From Paenibacillus sp. MAEPY2 (GTDB lineage Bacteria > Bacillota > Bacilli > Paenibacillales > Paenibacillaceae), in contig NZ_AWUK01000040.1 in assembly GCF_000499205.1 (NCBI RefSeq), positions 1 to 61,533 of the forward strand: a stretch of 61,533 nt of DNA, given 5' to 3'. The notes under the pieces were generated by a model that was not told the DNA's origin, did no database searches, and saw nothing but the letters and a program-made list of their open reading frames with translations. The position numbers were made by a program, and so were the translations under genes. Positions 16,684 through 26,026 of this stretch are shown piece after piece; the first letter of the stretch is position 1; every line of letters starts with the position of its first letter.

Positions 16684-17378
16684 TCTGCATAGACCTCCTT
16701 GAACATTTCATCCACACTTTTTCCGTACTTGAGACGCAGGGTCTCAACCTCTTCACGCATCACCATTTCACCTTCACGAATGAAGATTACTTCATCAAAA
16801 ATTCGTTCGATATCCGTTACAAGATGCGTAGAAATGATCAGACTGCTGTCTTCATCGTAGAACTTCACAATGGCGTCCAGAATTTTGCCCCGGGCAACCG
16901 GGTCTACACCGCCAATCGGTTCATCCAGCAAATAGAGGCGAGCCTTGCGGGAAAGAGCCAGTGTTAGTTGTAGTCGTTCATTCATGCCTTTCGACAAATG
17001 CCGTACCCGAACTCCCTCTTCAAGCTTCATAAATTCAAGCATCTCTCTGGCTTTAACTTCATCAAAATCAGCATAGAAATCACGGTAGTATGCAATTGCA
17101 TCCCGGACCTTCATCCAATTCTCGGTCAATGGCCGGTCCGGCATAAAGGATACCAGCGACTTGGTTTCCAATCCAACCGGTTTTCCGGTTACGCGAATGT
17201 CTCCGCTGCTGGGGTGCAGCAAGCCTGCAACCAGCTTCATCAGGGTGCTTTTGCCACTTCCGTTGCTGCCCAGCAAACCTACAATTCGGCCTGGTGCGAT
17301 ATCCAATGTGATGTCATGAAGGGCCTTCTTGCTGCCATACGTTTTGTTTATATTGTTCAGCTCAAGAATATTACTCAT
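16680..17378 (-). CDS. ABC transporter ATP-binding protein (YtrB-like)
   Basis: A 232-residue nucleotide-binding subunit. The Walker A is GLLGSNGSGKST at about residue 34. The signature region is HLSKGMNERLQL, with the degenerate form common in YtrB/BcrA-like drug-resistance ATPases. The Walker B is LYLLDEPIGGVDP, with an H-loop in IISTHL. It overlaps the regulator by eight bases and the permease by four, so the three genes are one operon. It powers the membrane partner; the transported compound is not known. Confidence 0.9.
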   Translation of the reverse strand: MSNILELNNINKTYGSKKALHDITLDIAPGRIVGLLGSNGSGKSTLMKLVAGLLHPSSGDIRVTGKPVGLETKSLVSFMPDRPLTENWMKVRDAIAYYRDFYADFDEVKAREMLEFMKLEEGVRVRHLSKGMNERLQLTLALSRKARLYLLDEPIGGVDPVARGKILDAIVKFYDEDSSLIISTHLVTDIERIFDEVIFIREGEMVMREEVETLRLKYGKSVDEMFKEVYAE

Positions 17379-17781
17379 TCAATGTTCCTCCTCTTCCATC
17401 GCGACCCAGTGACTGCCTTCCGTCTGCAACAGCATCAGCCACGATGGTTACGATGTCCTGTTCATCAATGCCCAGCTCCTGCATTCCTGTCAGAAAACGC
17501 TCCAGCAATTCGCCAGCCATCTCTTTTTTGATCGTCATAATTTTCGACTCCTCACTTGTCACATATCGGCCCAGACCCCGTTTGGTTTCGACCACTTCTT
17601 CACGCTCCAATTCCTGGAATGTCCGTTGCACCGTATTGGGATTAATCTGTAATTCGGCCGCCAATTCACGAACCGAAGGAATTTTATCGCCTGCCTTAAG
17701 TGTGCCTGTTACGATCTGTCTTTTGATGTACTGCATGATCTGCAGGTAGATGGGCAAGTTGTTGTCAAATTCGATGCTCAC
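17371..17781 (-). CDS. GntR-family (YtrA subfamily) repressor
   Basis: A 136-residue regulator with a winged helix at about residues 10-70 (IKRQIVTGTLKAGDKIPSVR, then ELAAELQINPNTVQRTFQEL) and only a short C-terminal dimerisation tail, as in YtrA. It heads the operon with the ABC ATPase and permease. In the family, the repressor binds its own promoter and is released by cell-wall antibiotics or similar stress. That role is inferred here. The start at 17781 is preceded by GAGAGGAGCG. Confidence 0.88.
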   Translation of the reverse strand: MSIEFDNNLPIYLQIMQYIKRQIVTGTLKAGDKIPSVRELAAELQINPNTVQRTFQELEREEVVETKRGLGRYVTSEESKIMTIKKEMAGELLERFLTGMQELGIDEQDIVTIVADAVADGRQSLGRDGRGGTLNE

Positions 17782-17819
17782 AATATTCTCGCTCCTCTCT
17801 GTATCTGTGTGTTAGTTAC

Positions 17820-17848
17820 ATAGTACACTAGTGATTTGGTGTTGTAAA
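17820..17848 (-). promoter_or_regulatory. Promoter of the first GntR/ABC operon
   Basis: On the minus strand, TTTACA (17843-17848) and TACTAT (17820-17825) are 17 bases apart. The sequence around the -10, TAGTGTACTATGTAACTA, is a partial inverted repeat of the TAGT/ACTA kind seen at YtrA-type sites. This suggests autoregulation. Confidence 0.6.
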
Positions 17849-17882
17849 GCCCATTTATTTAAATTGCCTTCTATACAAAAAA

Positions 17883-17908
17883 AAGAACAGATCCTGAGAT
17901 CTGCTCTT
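17883..17908 (-). terminator. Terminator of the aldo/keto reductase gene
   Basis: AGAGCAGATC and GATCTGTTCT arms close on a short loop. The minus-strand reading ends in a run of eight or more T. It lies about 55 bases after the reductase stop. Confidence 0.8.
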
Positions 17909-17961
17909 GATTCTTCTGACTATGATCATGATATGAGGTGTCCAACCTAATCAGAAGTTAT

Positions 17962-18828
17962 CTATACAATATCCAAAGGCACTTTGCCCTTAGGTGCAGG
18001 GAATGCCTCGTTTAACCGAACCACTTCATCTTGAGTCAAAGTAACATGCATCGCCGCCGCATTTTCTGCAACATGATCCAACTGTACAGCTTTCGGGATC
18101 GCAAGTACATCACCATCCCTGATAACCCAGGATAACGCGATTTGCGATGGACTAACTCCTCGATCACGGGAAATGTCAAGGATGGTTGGATGCTCCAGCA
18201 GCTCTTTCCGGAGCCTGCCACCCTGAGCCAGCGGGCAATACGCCATCACAGGAACATGACGTTCCCGTAGCCAGGGTAGGAGATCGTATTCAATCCCCCT
18301 GGAAGCCGCATGATACAGAACCTGATTCACTGCACAGTTTTTACCCTCTGGAATGTTCCATAGTTCCTGCATGTCCTCTTTGTCCAGATTGGAGACACCC
18401 CAACGCAGAATTTTACCCGATTGTTTCAGCTGTTCCATCGCTTCGACCGTCTCTTCCAACGGTACACCCCCACGCCAGTGCAGCAAGTACAAGTCCAGGC
18501 GATCTGTACCCAGACGTGAGAGGCTGCGCTCACAAGCGGTGATCATTTGCTTCCGATCCGCATGATGAGGATACACCTTGGATACCAGAAATACATCATC
18601 CCGACAGTCCATTATCGCCTCACCAGTAACCTCTTCTGCCCCGCCTTCCGCATACATCTCGGCCGTGTCAATCACTGTCATACCACGTTCAATCCCATAA
18701 CGCAGTGCCTGAACTTCTTCTCTCCGACTGGATTGCTTCTCACCCATGTACCAGGTTCCCTGTCCAATTGCAGGCAGTGTTGTTCCATCGGATAGCTGGA
18801 TCGTGTGAGCTTGATTTCCTCGTTTCAT
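17962..18828 (-). CDS. Aldo/keto reductase
   Basis: A 288-residue NADPH-type oxidoreductase of the AKR superfamily. The catalytic tetrad is visible: Asp in VIDTAEMY with Tyr four residues on, Lys in FLVSKVYP, and His in LYLLHWRGG. The C-terminal cofactor loop IPKAV is also present. Length matches the AKR4/5-like group. ATG at 18828 follows GGAGGAGTATAG. It is a single-gene unit with its own terminator, near a small membrane protein gene on the same strand. The substrate is unknown; reduction of small aldehydes or ketones is the family reaction. Confidence 0.88.
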   Translation of the reverse strand: MKRGNQAHTIQLSDGTTLPAIGQGTWYMGEKQSSRREEVQALRYGIERGMTVIDTAEMYAEGGAEEVTGEAIMDCRDDVFLVSKVYPHHADRKQMITACERSLSRLGTDRLDLYLLHWRGGVPLEETVEAMEQLKQSGKILRWGVSNLDKEDMQELWNIPEGKNCAVNQVLYHAASRGIEYDLLPWLRERHVPVMAYCPLAQGGRLRKELLEHPTILDISRDRGVSPSQIALSWVIRDGDVLAIPKAVQLDHVAENAAAMHVTLTQDEVVRLNEAFPAPKGKVPLDIV

Positions 18829-18866
18829 CTATACTCCTCCAATCTGAGAATGCTATTCTTCCCTAT

Positions 18867-19436
18867 CTATTCATTATTAAGCAGATCAAAGCTATTGCCC
18901 TCATTCGCCCCTTCATTCGATCGCTTCCAACGCTCCACCATCATCGTATACAACTGATCCAGCGGTAACGTGAGGCTGTTCTGAGCAATACTTACGGTAG
19001 CATCGACCATGCTGCTGTTGACCAACATTAATTTGCGTTTCATCCCATTCTGGCGATCCAGAAAGGCATTTTCGTCCCATAGTTTAACCCCAATCATCTT
19101 CTGTCCCATGAATTCATACATAAAAATACTCTCAACATCTTTCCAGGCAATTATCCCTCCAGATGTGTAAGAAGAGGAATCCACAAAGCCATGCTCATCA
19201 ACAACAAAGGAAGGTTCCTTCTTAATCATCTTTACCAAACTATAGCAAAGACAAAGCCCAAAAAACAAAATGGAGAACAAGCCTATAACGGAAGAAATAG
19301 CGGATCCCATTGTTGAAGAATCATCAAACATCAAAAAAAATCCGGCTGCTACAAAAAGTGCCGCCCCCACTGTTAGCAATGCCATGCGTTTCCGGCTCGG
19401 GTATTCCACGTGCTGTTGATCATAGGATGTGGACAA
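18867..19436 (-). CDS. STM3941-like membrane protein
   Basis: A 189-residue protein with two N-terminal transmembrane helices (LLTVGAALFVAAGFFLMF and VIGLFSILFFGLCLCYSLV), then a soluble domain with the pattern IAWKDVESIFMYEFMGQKMIG. This pattern is seen in the STM3941/YcxB-like family of PH-domain-like proteins. It starts with TTG at 19436, nine bases after AAGGAGG. It is 39 bases upstream of the reductase gene, with no terminator between, so the two may be co-transcribed. Function unknown. Confidence 0.65.
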   Translation of the reverse strand: MSTSYDQQHVEYPSRKRMALLTVGAALFVAAGFFLMFDDSSTMGSAISSVIGLFSILFFGLCLCYSLVKMIKKEPSFVVDEHGFVDSSSYTSGGIIAWKDVESIFMYEFMGQKMIGVKLWDENAFLDRQNGMKRKLMLVNSSMVDATVSIAQNSLTLPLDQLYTMMVERWKRSNEGANEGNSFDLLNNE

Positions 19437-19787
19437 TGTGATGCTCCTCCTTCATGGTGACTGAGACAAGAATGATCTATATAAACAGGGTTCAGCTCAT
19501 TGAATGAGCTGTTACCAAATATACTCAAATGGCATTGTTCATTAAATAGAATTAAATTAAATTAAATTAAATAAAAAAACATTTTTTGACACATTTCGTC
19601 CATTTCATGACTATTCAACATTAGGATTCGTCATGCTTCCAATAATTCCTTTTCGGCGCAGGTGATATTGTTAAGAAATAGGAAAACGTTGGTTCACAAT
19701 CGTATTGTCCTGCCTCATGCTTTCCGTTAATATAAATGGAAAGGTTAGGAAATTAACATATTCTGATTCATGGTGGGAGGACAAACA
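19437..19787. other. Divergent intergenic region with palindrome, tandem repeat and promoter
   Basis: Between divergent genes. CAGCTCATT-G-AATGAGCTG (19493-19511) is a perfect 9-bp inverted repeat that could be an operator for the membrane-protein gene. ATTAA is repeated four times at 19551-19570, followed by an A-rich run. Towards the peptidase, TTGTCC (19705-19710) and TAATAT (19728-19733) are 17 bases apart and form a plausible sigma-A promoter. Confidence 0.55.
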
Positions 19788-21788
19788 ATGAACAGTCTGC
19801 GCGGCATAACATCGGAAGATCTTTTTCAGATTACTTGGGTTAATGATCCAACTCCGTCTCCTCAGGGTGGACAACTGGTATATGTAAGCCGAAAAACAAA
19901 TGAGGCACGGGACGGTTACTCTTCTCACCTGAGACTCCTCCATCTGGAGAACCAGAAGGACAGGCCTTTCACATCTGGAGATAAGGATCATGCTCCTGCA
20001 TGGTCACCGGATGGCTCACAGCTTGCTTTTTTACGAGAGCATGAAGGCAAAACACAAGTGTGGCTGATCGCCTCAGATGGTGGAGAAGCACAGCAAATCA
20101 GCCATTTGAAGCATGGAGTCAGTTCCCTGCTCTGGTCGCCGGATGGACTTACTTTACTGGTTAAATCATCGGTGGACATGAGCAAGAAAAACGAAGATGA
20201 AACCGAAGATTCAGATAAAAAACTGCTGCAAGAACTTGTTGTGGATCGTATTCGAATGAAGTCCGACAGTGGCGGACTGTGGAATGGCAGACGCACCCAT
20301 CTCTTCCGTGTTCCAGCCGAAGGCGGAGAGGCTATCCCTGTAACTACAGGCCATTATGACGTTGGGGACTATGCGTGGTCGCCAGACGGTGAGTCCATTG
20401 CCTGGATCGCTCAGATGCCTGAAGAGGGCGAGCAGCATAACGATTACACCCTGACGAACCATGTGTATCGTGCCAAGGCTGACGGATCTGACATGCAGCA
20501 GTTGACCCCGGAAGGATACTCTTTCGGGCGGCTGACGTACGCACCTGATGGACAATCCCTTGCGCTGCTTGCCAGTGACCGCTCCTATGGAAATGCTACG
20601 CTGGTCAAGCTCTATACCCTTCCGATCTCAGGCGGCAAACCCGTATGTCTGAGCAAGGATTGGGATGTACAGATGAATCACAGCCTTGTCGGTGATATGC
20701 GCTCACACTTAACCAATACGGGTCCGGTGTTCAGTCGTGATGGTTCATCCATTCTCTGTCTTGCTACTATTGAAGGCAGTGTCCGAATTGCCCGATTTGC
20801 AAGGGACGGCAGTCATGCCGAATATATCTTGCCGGACGAGAAAGAGTTCTACCAGTTTGCCGAGCTGGAAAATGGACAGATTGTGGCTGCCGTAGCAGAC
20901 GTATTAAGTCCTGGCGATCTCTTTTTATATACTCAGCCTGAAGATACAGGGGCCCAATCTATACAATTAACCCATAGCAATCCCCAACTGGAAGAAGAAA
21001 TTCAGCTGAGCACACCAGAGACCTTCTGGTTCGATTCCTCTGACGGCTTACGACTGCAAGGCTGGATGCTGAAACCAGCTGGCATGGTGGAAGGAGTCAA
21101 AGTCCCAACCATCCTTGAAATTCATGGCGGTCCACATATGATGTATGGGTTCACGTTTATGCATGAGTTCCAGATCCTCGCAGCACAAGGATACGCTGTT
21201 GTATACATCAATCCGCGGGGTGGCCTCGGATACGGACAGCAGTTCGTGAATGCCTGCCGGGGTGACTATGGCGGTGGGGATTATCGTGATCTGATGGAAG
21301 CCATGGATTATGCGTTATCCCGATATCCGTTTATTGACGAGTCCCGTCTTGGCGTCACTGGCGGCAGTTATGGCGGCTTCATGACCAACTGGATCGTTGG
21401 ACATACCGACCGTTTCAAGGCAGCCGTCACTCAGCGTTCGATCTCGAACTGGCTCTCGTTCTACGGGGTCAGTGATATTGGATTCTTTTTCACGGAGGAC
21501 CAGATTGGCGGTAATGCGTGGGATGACACCGAGAAATTATGGAAACACTCCCCGCTTGCCTATGTGGGCAACGTCAACACCCCGCTCCTGATATTGCATG
21601 GTGAGCAGGATCTGCGTTGTCCGATTGAACAGGCTGAACAGTTGTATGTTGCTTTGAAGCGACGCAAACAGACCACTCGGTTCGTTCGTTTCCCGGGAGC
21701 CAATCACGAGTTGTCCCGCGGAGGTCACCCACACTTAAGGGTACGTCGGCTGGAGCATATTGCTGGATGGTTCAATGAGCACCTGTAA
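19788..21788 (+). CDS. S9-family prolyl oligopeptidase / acylaminoacyl-peptidase
   Basis: A 666-residue cytoplasmic serine peptidase. The N-terminal two thirds is a beta-propeller with repeated WSPDG-type motifs (AWSPDGSQLAF, LWSPDGLTLLV, AWSPDGESIAW). The C-terminal alpha/beta hydrolase holds the triad: Ser in TGGSYGGF at about residue 530, Asp in GEQDLRCP, and His in GANHELSRGG. It hydrolyses short peptides, possibly acylated ones. ATG at 19788 has GGGAGG eight bases before it; the earlier ATG at 19770 has no site. It is monocistronic, with a promoter at 19705-19733 and a strong terminator downstream. Confidence 0.92.
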   Translation: MNSLRGITSEDLFQITWVNDPTPSPQGGQLVYVSRKTNEARDGYSSHLRLLHLENQKDRPFTSGDKDHAPAWSPDGSQLAFLREHEGKTQVWLIASDGGEAQQISHLKHGVSSLLWSPDGLTLLVKSSVDMSKKNEDETEDSDKKLLQELVVDRIRMKSDSGGLWNGRRTHLFRVPAEGGEAIPVTTGHYDVGDYAWSPDGESIAWIAQMPEEGEQHNDYTLTNHVYRAKADGSDMQQLTPEGYSFGRLTYAPDGQSLALLASDRSYGNATLVKLYTLPISGGKPVCLSKDWDVQMNHSLVGDMRSHLTNTGPVFSRDGSSILCLATIEGSVRIARFARDGSHAEYILPDEKEFYQFAELENGQIVAAVADVLSPGDLFLYTQPEDTGAQSIQLTHSNPQLEEEIQLSTPETFWFDSSDGLRLQGWMLKPAGMVEGVKVPTILEIHGGPHMMYGFTFMHEFQILAAQGYAVVYINPRGGLGYGQQFVNACRGDYGGGDYRDLMEAMDYALSRYPFIDESRLGVTGGSYGGFMTNWIVGHTDRFKAAVTQRSISNWLSFYGVSDIGFFFTEDQIGGNAWDDTEKLWKHSPLAYVGNVNTPLLILHGEQDLRCPIEQAEQLYVALKRRKQTTRFVRFPGANHELSRGGHPHLRVRRLEHIAGWFNEHL

Positions 21789-21886
21789 TGCCATCATAAG
21801 ATCGCTTAACTATGAAATAAAAATAAATAATTAAACTTCTTCTTGCTCCTCATCTCTTCCTGGGAAAGAAGAACAATGGATCAGCA

Positions 21887-21934
21887 AAAACCATCAGTAG
21901 AAGGGTCATCATCTTGACCTTTTCTGGTGGTTTT
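21887..21934 (+). terminator. Terminator of the S9 peptidase gene
   Basis: An 11-bp outer stem (AAAACCATCAG with CTGGTGGTTTT) encloses an 8-bp inner stem (AAGGGTCA with TGACCTTT), and a T run follows. The rest of the 21789-22100 gap shows only an A+T-rich stretch with the RBS of the next gene; no promoter is convincing. Confidence 0.8.
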
Positions 21935-22100
21935 TACTGTGTTCACATTTGGGTTGTTTCTACATGAACAAAAGTCCTGGAAATAGCCCCTTACAAAATG
22001 GAATCTATCTGCTGGTTACAAGTTGCGAAATCAGCCAATTTATTAGATAATAATCTGTCGATTGTAGTCGAAGGAACGGATATCAAGGGGGATTCAAGTC

Positions 22101-23297
22101 ATGAACAAGAACAATAATCAACCATTTGACGAGCCGATTAGTCGGCTCTCCACAGGATCAGAGAAATGGGATGCGCTTGAAGAGATTTTTGGCGTCGCAG
22201 ATGCGCTCCCCATGTGGGTTGCCGATATGGATTTCGCCGCTCCACCCTCGGTCATTCAGGCGCTGAAGACTCGCATGGAGCATGGGATTTTTGGCTATAC
22301 GGTGAGAACAGATGCGTATCACGCAGCGCTATCGGGATGGATGGATCGGCGTCACAACTGGAGTATTAACGATGAATGGATCGTATTCACCCCGGGGATT
22401 GTGCCTGCACTCAGCATTGCTGTACAACGTTTCACTGAACCGGGAGATGCGGTAGTAATCCAGACTCCGGTATATGCCCCCTTCTATGAAGTGGTCCGCG
22501 GTCAGGGCAGAGAGCTGATGACCAATCCATTAGTGGAGAACGATGGACAATACGCTATGGATCTGGAGCATCTGGAATCCTGCCTGAAGACGGGTCGGGT
22601 CAAAATGCTGATTCTGTGCAGTCCTCACAACCCGGTTGGACGGGTATGGACTCGTGAAGAACTTCAGAACCTTGCTGCACTCTGCGTGCAATATGATATA
22701 CTCATCGTTTCGGATGAGATTCATGCCGATCTGGTACACCAACAAGGTGCACATACGCCACTAGCTCTTATTTCCGAAGCTGTCGCTGATCTCAGCATCA
22801 TCTGTACAGCACCAAGCAAAACATTCAACATTCCCGGTCTCTGTACCTCCAATATCATCATTCCAAATGCCAAGCTGCGAGAATCATTCATGCAGGGCGT
22901 GAAAACGATGGGGCTTGCCAACATCAGCACGCTGGGAGCAGTGGCAGCCGAAGCGGCTTACAATGGTGCTGAAGAATGGCTGGATGACTGTCTTGCCTAT
23001 ATCCGTGGAAATATGGAATACGTGCAAGAATACGTCGTTGAGCATATGCCGCAAATCGGAATCCAACTTCCAGAAGCAACTTACCTGCTGTGGATGGATT
23101 TCCGGAAGCTGAATATCCCGCATGCACAACTGTGTACGATGCTGCTCAAGGAAGCGGGACTCGCTTTCAATGATGGGAGCATTTTCGGAGTGGAAGGCAC
23201 AGGATACATGCGCATGAATGTGGCCTGTCCACGTTCAACAGTAGAAGAAGCCATGCGCAGATTGTCAGTGCTGGTGGGCAGGCTGTCGGCGGAATGA
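22101..23297 (+). CDS. patB: MalY/PatB-type PLP-dependent cystathionine beta-lyase
   Basis: A 398-residue fold-type I aminotransferase-like enzyme. The PLP-binding lysine is in APSKTFNIPGL at about residue 235. Other conserved parts are PMWVADMDF near the start, LCSPHNPVGRVW, and VSDEIHADLV with the cofactor Asp. MalY/PatB enzymes cleave C-S bonds of cystathionine or cysteine conjugates, giving pyruvate, ammonia and a thiol. ATG at 22101 follows AAGGGGG. It is a single gene, convergent with the nickel operon. The symbol follows the Bacillus usage and is by family only. Confidence 0.85.
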   Translation: MNKNNNQPFDEPISRLSTGSEKWDALEEIFGVADALPMWVADMDFAAPPSVIQALKTRMEHGIFGYTVRTDAYHAALSGWMDRRHNWSINDEWIVFTPGIVPALSIAVQRFTEPGDAVVIQTPVYAPFYEVVRGQGRELMTNPLVENDGQYAMDLEHLESCLKTGRVKMLILCSPHNPVGRVWTREELQNLAALCVQYDILIVSDEIHADLVHQQGAHTPLALISEAVADLSIICTAPSKTFNIPGLCTSNIIIPNAKLRESFMQGVKTMGLANISTLGAVAAEAAYNGAEEWLDDCLAYIRGNMEYVQEYVVEHMPQIGIQLPEATYLLWMDFRKLNIPHAQLCTMLLKEAGLAFNDGSIFGVEGTGYMRMNVACPRSTVEEAMRRLSVLVGRLSAE

Positions 23298-23368
23298 GTT
23301 CAATCAGGTGCAAAGCTATATTTTCAGAATTTCAGCTAATAGACCCTGTATAGTGCGTTAAAATTGTA

Positions 23369-23430
23369 AAGAGGGTGTCCCGTAGTCAATTTCATGATTA
23401 ATGTCATGATGGACTACCCGGACGCCCTTT
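23369..23430. terminator. Bidirectional terminator between patB and nik operon
   Basis: AGGGTGTCC plus GTAGTC pairs with GACTAC plus GGACGCCCT. T or A runs flank both sides, so it can serve both convergent units. Confidence 0.75.
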
Positions 23431-23486
23431 TATAATTTGTACCCATTATAGAAATCGAATGATACAAAATACTGATATCCAGCAAA

Positions 23487-24089
23487 CTACGACGTTGGCA
23501 TTTGAATAATGCGATCACATAACCTGTCCAGCAACACTCTATCATGGCTGATAATCAGCAGTCCCAGATTACGCTGACGCGCGATGTTCATCACGCTATG
23601 CCAGATCTGTGCCTGGGTGATCGCATCCAGCATAGTGGTCATCTCATCGGCGATCACGTATCGAGTTGCTAAGCCGAGTGCGCGCGCTACACAGAAGCGC
23701 TGCAATTCGCCGCCTGACAATTCACCGGGCCTCCGCTCCAGCCAATTCGTTTGGATCCCCAAGTCATCGAGCAGCTTCTCATCCTCAATCGCCGCTTCTT
23801 TCAAGACACGGTGCATCCGCCAGCGAGGATTTACCGCTTTCTCTGGATGCTGGAATACTAGCTGCACCGGACAGGGGCCGGTTTTAGGAAGCGGCTTCCC
23901 ATCCAGCAGCACTTGACCTGCCAACGGTTCCACATAACCTGCAAGGATACGTCCCAGACTTGTTTTGCCACAACCACTGGGCCCCCACAAGCCAACGAAT
24001 TCCCCTTGCTGTACTTCCAGACTTATATTCTGAAATACCCAAGCGTCTTTACTATAACGATAACTTGTCTTTCGAGCCTCAAGTGGCAT
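23487..24089 (-). CDS. nikE: Nickel/peptide ABC transporter ATPase, second subunit (NikE-like)
   Basis: A 200-residue ATPase. The Walker A is GLWGPSGCGKTS, the signature is GELSGGELQRF, the Walker B is RYVIADEMTTMLD and the H-loop is IISHD. It is short for the DppF/NikE group (usually 260 or more) because it lacks the C-terminal oligopeptide extension. It overlaps the upstream ATPase gene by 11 bases and is the last gene of a five-gene importer operon. Nickel as substrate is inferred from the NikR gene next to the operon. Other members of this family carry dipeptides or metal-opine complexes. Confidence 0.8.
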   Translation of the reverse strand: MPLEARKTSYRYSKDAWVFQNISLEVQQGEFVGLWGPSGCGKTSLGRILAGYVEPLAGQVLLDGKPLPKTGPCPVQLVFQHPEKAVNPRWRMHRVLKEAAIEDEKLLDDLGIQTNWLERRPGELSGGELQRFCVARALGLATRYVIADEMTTMLDAITQAQIWHSVMNIARQRNLGLLIISHDRVLLDRLCDRIIQMPTS

Positions 24090-25035
24090 GAATGCACCTC
24101 ACTTCCCCACCGCGCACCTTGCGCAGCTCAGGACGTTCGTTTGTGCAAGCCGTGGTCGCTCCGATGCAGCGTGGTGCAAATGAGCATCCTTCTATCCGTT
24201 GCCGGCCTGCTATAGGCTGGGTACCCGACAGAGGTTGAAATTCGTTTTGCGGCAAAGCGCTCCAGAGCGCCTTCGTGTATGGATGTCGTAACCGTTCGCC
24301 CTTACCTGTAAAATCACAAACCTGCGCCGTCTCTACATTGGAGCCTGCGTAAAATACGGATATGCGATCAGCTGCCGTCAGGGCAGTCGTAATATCATGG
24401 GTAATCCAAAGGATGCCAACACCTTCATTGGCCAATTGACGAAAATGCTTCATCGTTTCAGCCAGCACTTCGGGATGTATGCCAGGTGTTGGCTCATCCG
24501 CAATAATTAATTTCGGCTCACCCGAAGTGGCTGTTGCCATCAGCACGCGACGAGCCATGCCGCCTGATAATTCAAACGGATATTTGCCCGAGGTGCCCTG
24601 TGGTAATCCATAGTGTCCCGTCAGTTCCTGCTCTGCTTTTTGCATTACGGATCGGGATGTCGGTCGATGCTTTCGTCCTGACTTTTGGCTTACCGGATGA
24701 ACCTGCCTGCCTACCTTCAACAACGGGTCCAAATAACTGACCGATTGTGGAATGTACACCAGTTCATCTCCACGCAGATGAAGCTGTCGCTCCAGGGTTA
24801 AGGGTTCGCCCGCATAGCTTATCCGGCCCTCCAGCTTGGCATTGGCAGGAAGAATGCCCATGATCGCCTGCGCCAACACACTTTTGCCAGATCCACTTGC
24901 CCCTACAACCGCTACAATCTCGCCTTCATTCACAGACAGGTCCAGATCCTGTATTACAAGGTTCTCCTCGTGCCCAAACCATCCCCGCGCACGCCGGAAC
25001 GAAACCGATACACCCTGCACTTCCAGAAGAGCCAT
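24079..25035 (-). CDS. nikD: Nickel/peptide ABC transporter ATPase, first subunit (NikD-like)
   Basis: A 318-residue ATPase of the DppD/OppD/NikD group. The Walker A is AVVGASGSGKSV, the signature is FELSGGMARRV and the Walker B is LIIADEPTPGIHP. A Cys-containing C-terminal extension (EGCSFAPRCIGATTACTNERP) carries the four-cysteine pattern typical of oligopeptide-type ATPases. It ends inside nikE and starts two bases before the permease stop. ATG at 25035 follows GGGAGGTAGG. Confidence 0.85.
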   Translation of the reverse strand: MALLEVQGVSVSFRRARGWFGHEENLVIQDLDLSVNEGEIVAVVGASGSGKSVLAQAIMGILPANAKLEGRISYAGEPLTLERQLHLRGDELVYIPQSVSYLDPLLKVGRQVHPVSQKSGRKHRPTSRSVMQKAEQELTGHYGLPQGTSGKYPFELSGGMARRVLMATATSGEPKLIIADEPTPGIHPEVLAETMKHFRQLANEGVGILWITHDITTALTAADRISVFYAGSNVETAQVCDFTGKGERLRHPYTKALWSALPQNEFQPLSGTQPIAGRQRIEGCSFAPRCIGATTACTNERPELRKVRGGEVRCIHAT

Positions 25036-25036
25036 G

Positions 25037-26026
25037 TTATCCTACCTCCCTTGAACTGCCGGTACCCGTTATTGTCTTCAGACTACCGCCCAGTACATCA
25101 AACGCACGAACAACCAACAACAATGCGAGTCCCGGGAAAAAGGCCAGCCACCACATGCCTGCGGACAAATATCTCATCGACTCTGACAAAATAATACCGA
25201 TCGCTGGCTGCTGCGGCGACAGCCCCAGCCCCAGAAACGTAATCGCTGCCTCATGCAGAATGGCATGAGGGAAGATTAGCAGCACACCCACGAACAGCTG
25301 CGGAATCAGATGCGGCAGCATGTGCTGCACCGCAATTCGTATTCGCGAATGACCCAACCTGCGTGAAATGTGAATATACTCTGCTGATTTCAGCTGAATC
25401 ATCTCTGCCCGGACAATCCGGGCCAGATTCGGCCAATGAGTCAGGGCAATCGCTAACGCTACCCCACGCAAACCTCCACCGAACACAAAGGCCAGCATCA
25501 CCAGCGATACCAGATGAGGAACACTCAGGAAGAGGTCAATGATCCAGGAGATGACCCGATCAGCAGTCTTTCCCAAAGCAGCAGCCAGACCCAATACCAG
25601 CGCGATAAACCCGCCGCCACAAGCCGCAAGCAGCCCCACCTGAATGCTCGTTGCCAATCCTTTTAAGGTGCGCATGAACATATCACGTCCCAGCCAATCC
25701 GTTCCAAAAGGATGAGCCCAAGTTGGGGCCAGATTCCGATCCATTAAGGATGTCAGCGTCGATTCAGCGGGAAGCAGTCTGCCTGTCAGCCACACGATGG
25801 CAATCCAGATCACGCCCAGGCTGCCCCAAATGAGCGCCCATTTGCGCGGATTACGGAAACGTGGAATGCTGACGCCGGGATCGGGATACCCTTTCCGACC
25901 ATGAGTACGTGGATGTACTGACCTCCAATTTCTCTTGTTCCCCGCCTCACTTTTGGCAGAGTTAACTTTCGGATGCTGTGCAATCTGAGCCACAGGTCGG
26001 GAGGGACGTTCCAATGTTTGCTTCAT
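25037..26026 (-). CDS. nikC: ABC transporter permease (NikC/DppC-like)
   Basis: A 329-residue inner-membrane permease. A charged N-terminal tail of about 60 residues precedes the first helix (WALIWGSLGVIWIAIVWL). The usual DppC block follows, HPFGTDWLGRDMFMRTLKG, with the EAA-type loop near HEAAITFLGLGLSPQQPAIG. It overlaps the upstream permease by four bases. It pairs with NikB to form the channel. Confidence 0.85.
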   Translation of the reverse strand: MKQTLERPSRPVAQIAQHPKVNSAKSEAGNKRNWRSVHPRTHGRKGYPDPGVSIPRFRNPRKWALIWGSLGVIWIAIVWLTGRLLPAESTLTSLMDRNLAPTWAHPFGTDWLGRDMFMRTLKGLATSIQVGLLAACGGGFIALVLGLAAALGKTADRVISWIIDLFLSVPHLVSLVMLAFVFGGGLRGVALAIALTHWPNLARIVRAEMIQLKSAEYIHISRRLGHSRIRIAVQHMLPHLIPQLFVGVLLIFPHAILHEAAITFLGLGLSPQQPAIGIILSESMRYLSAGMWWLAFFPGLALLLVVRAFDVLGGSLKTITGTGSSREVG

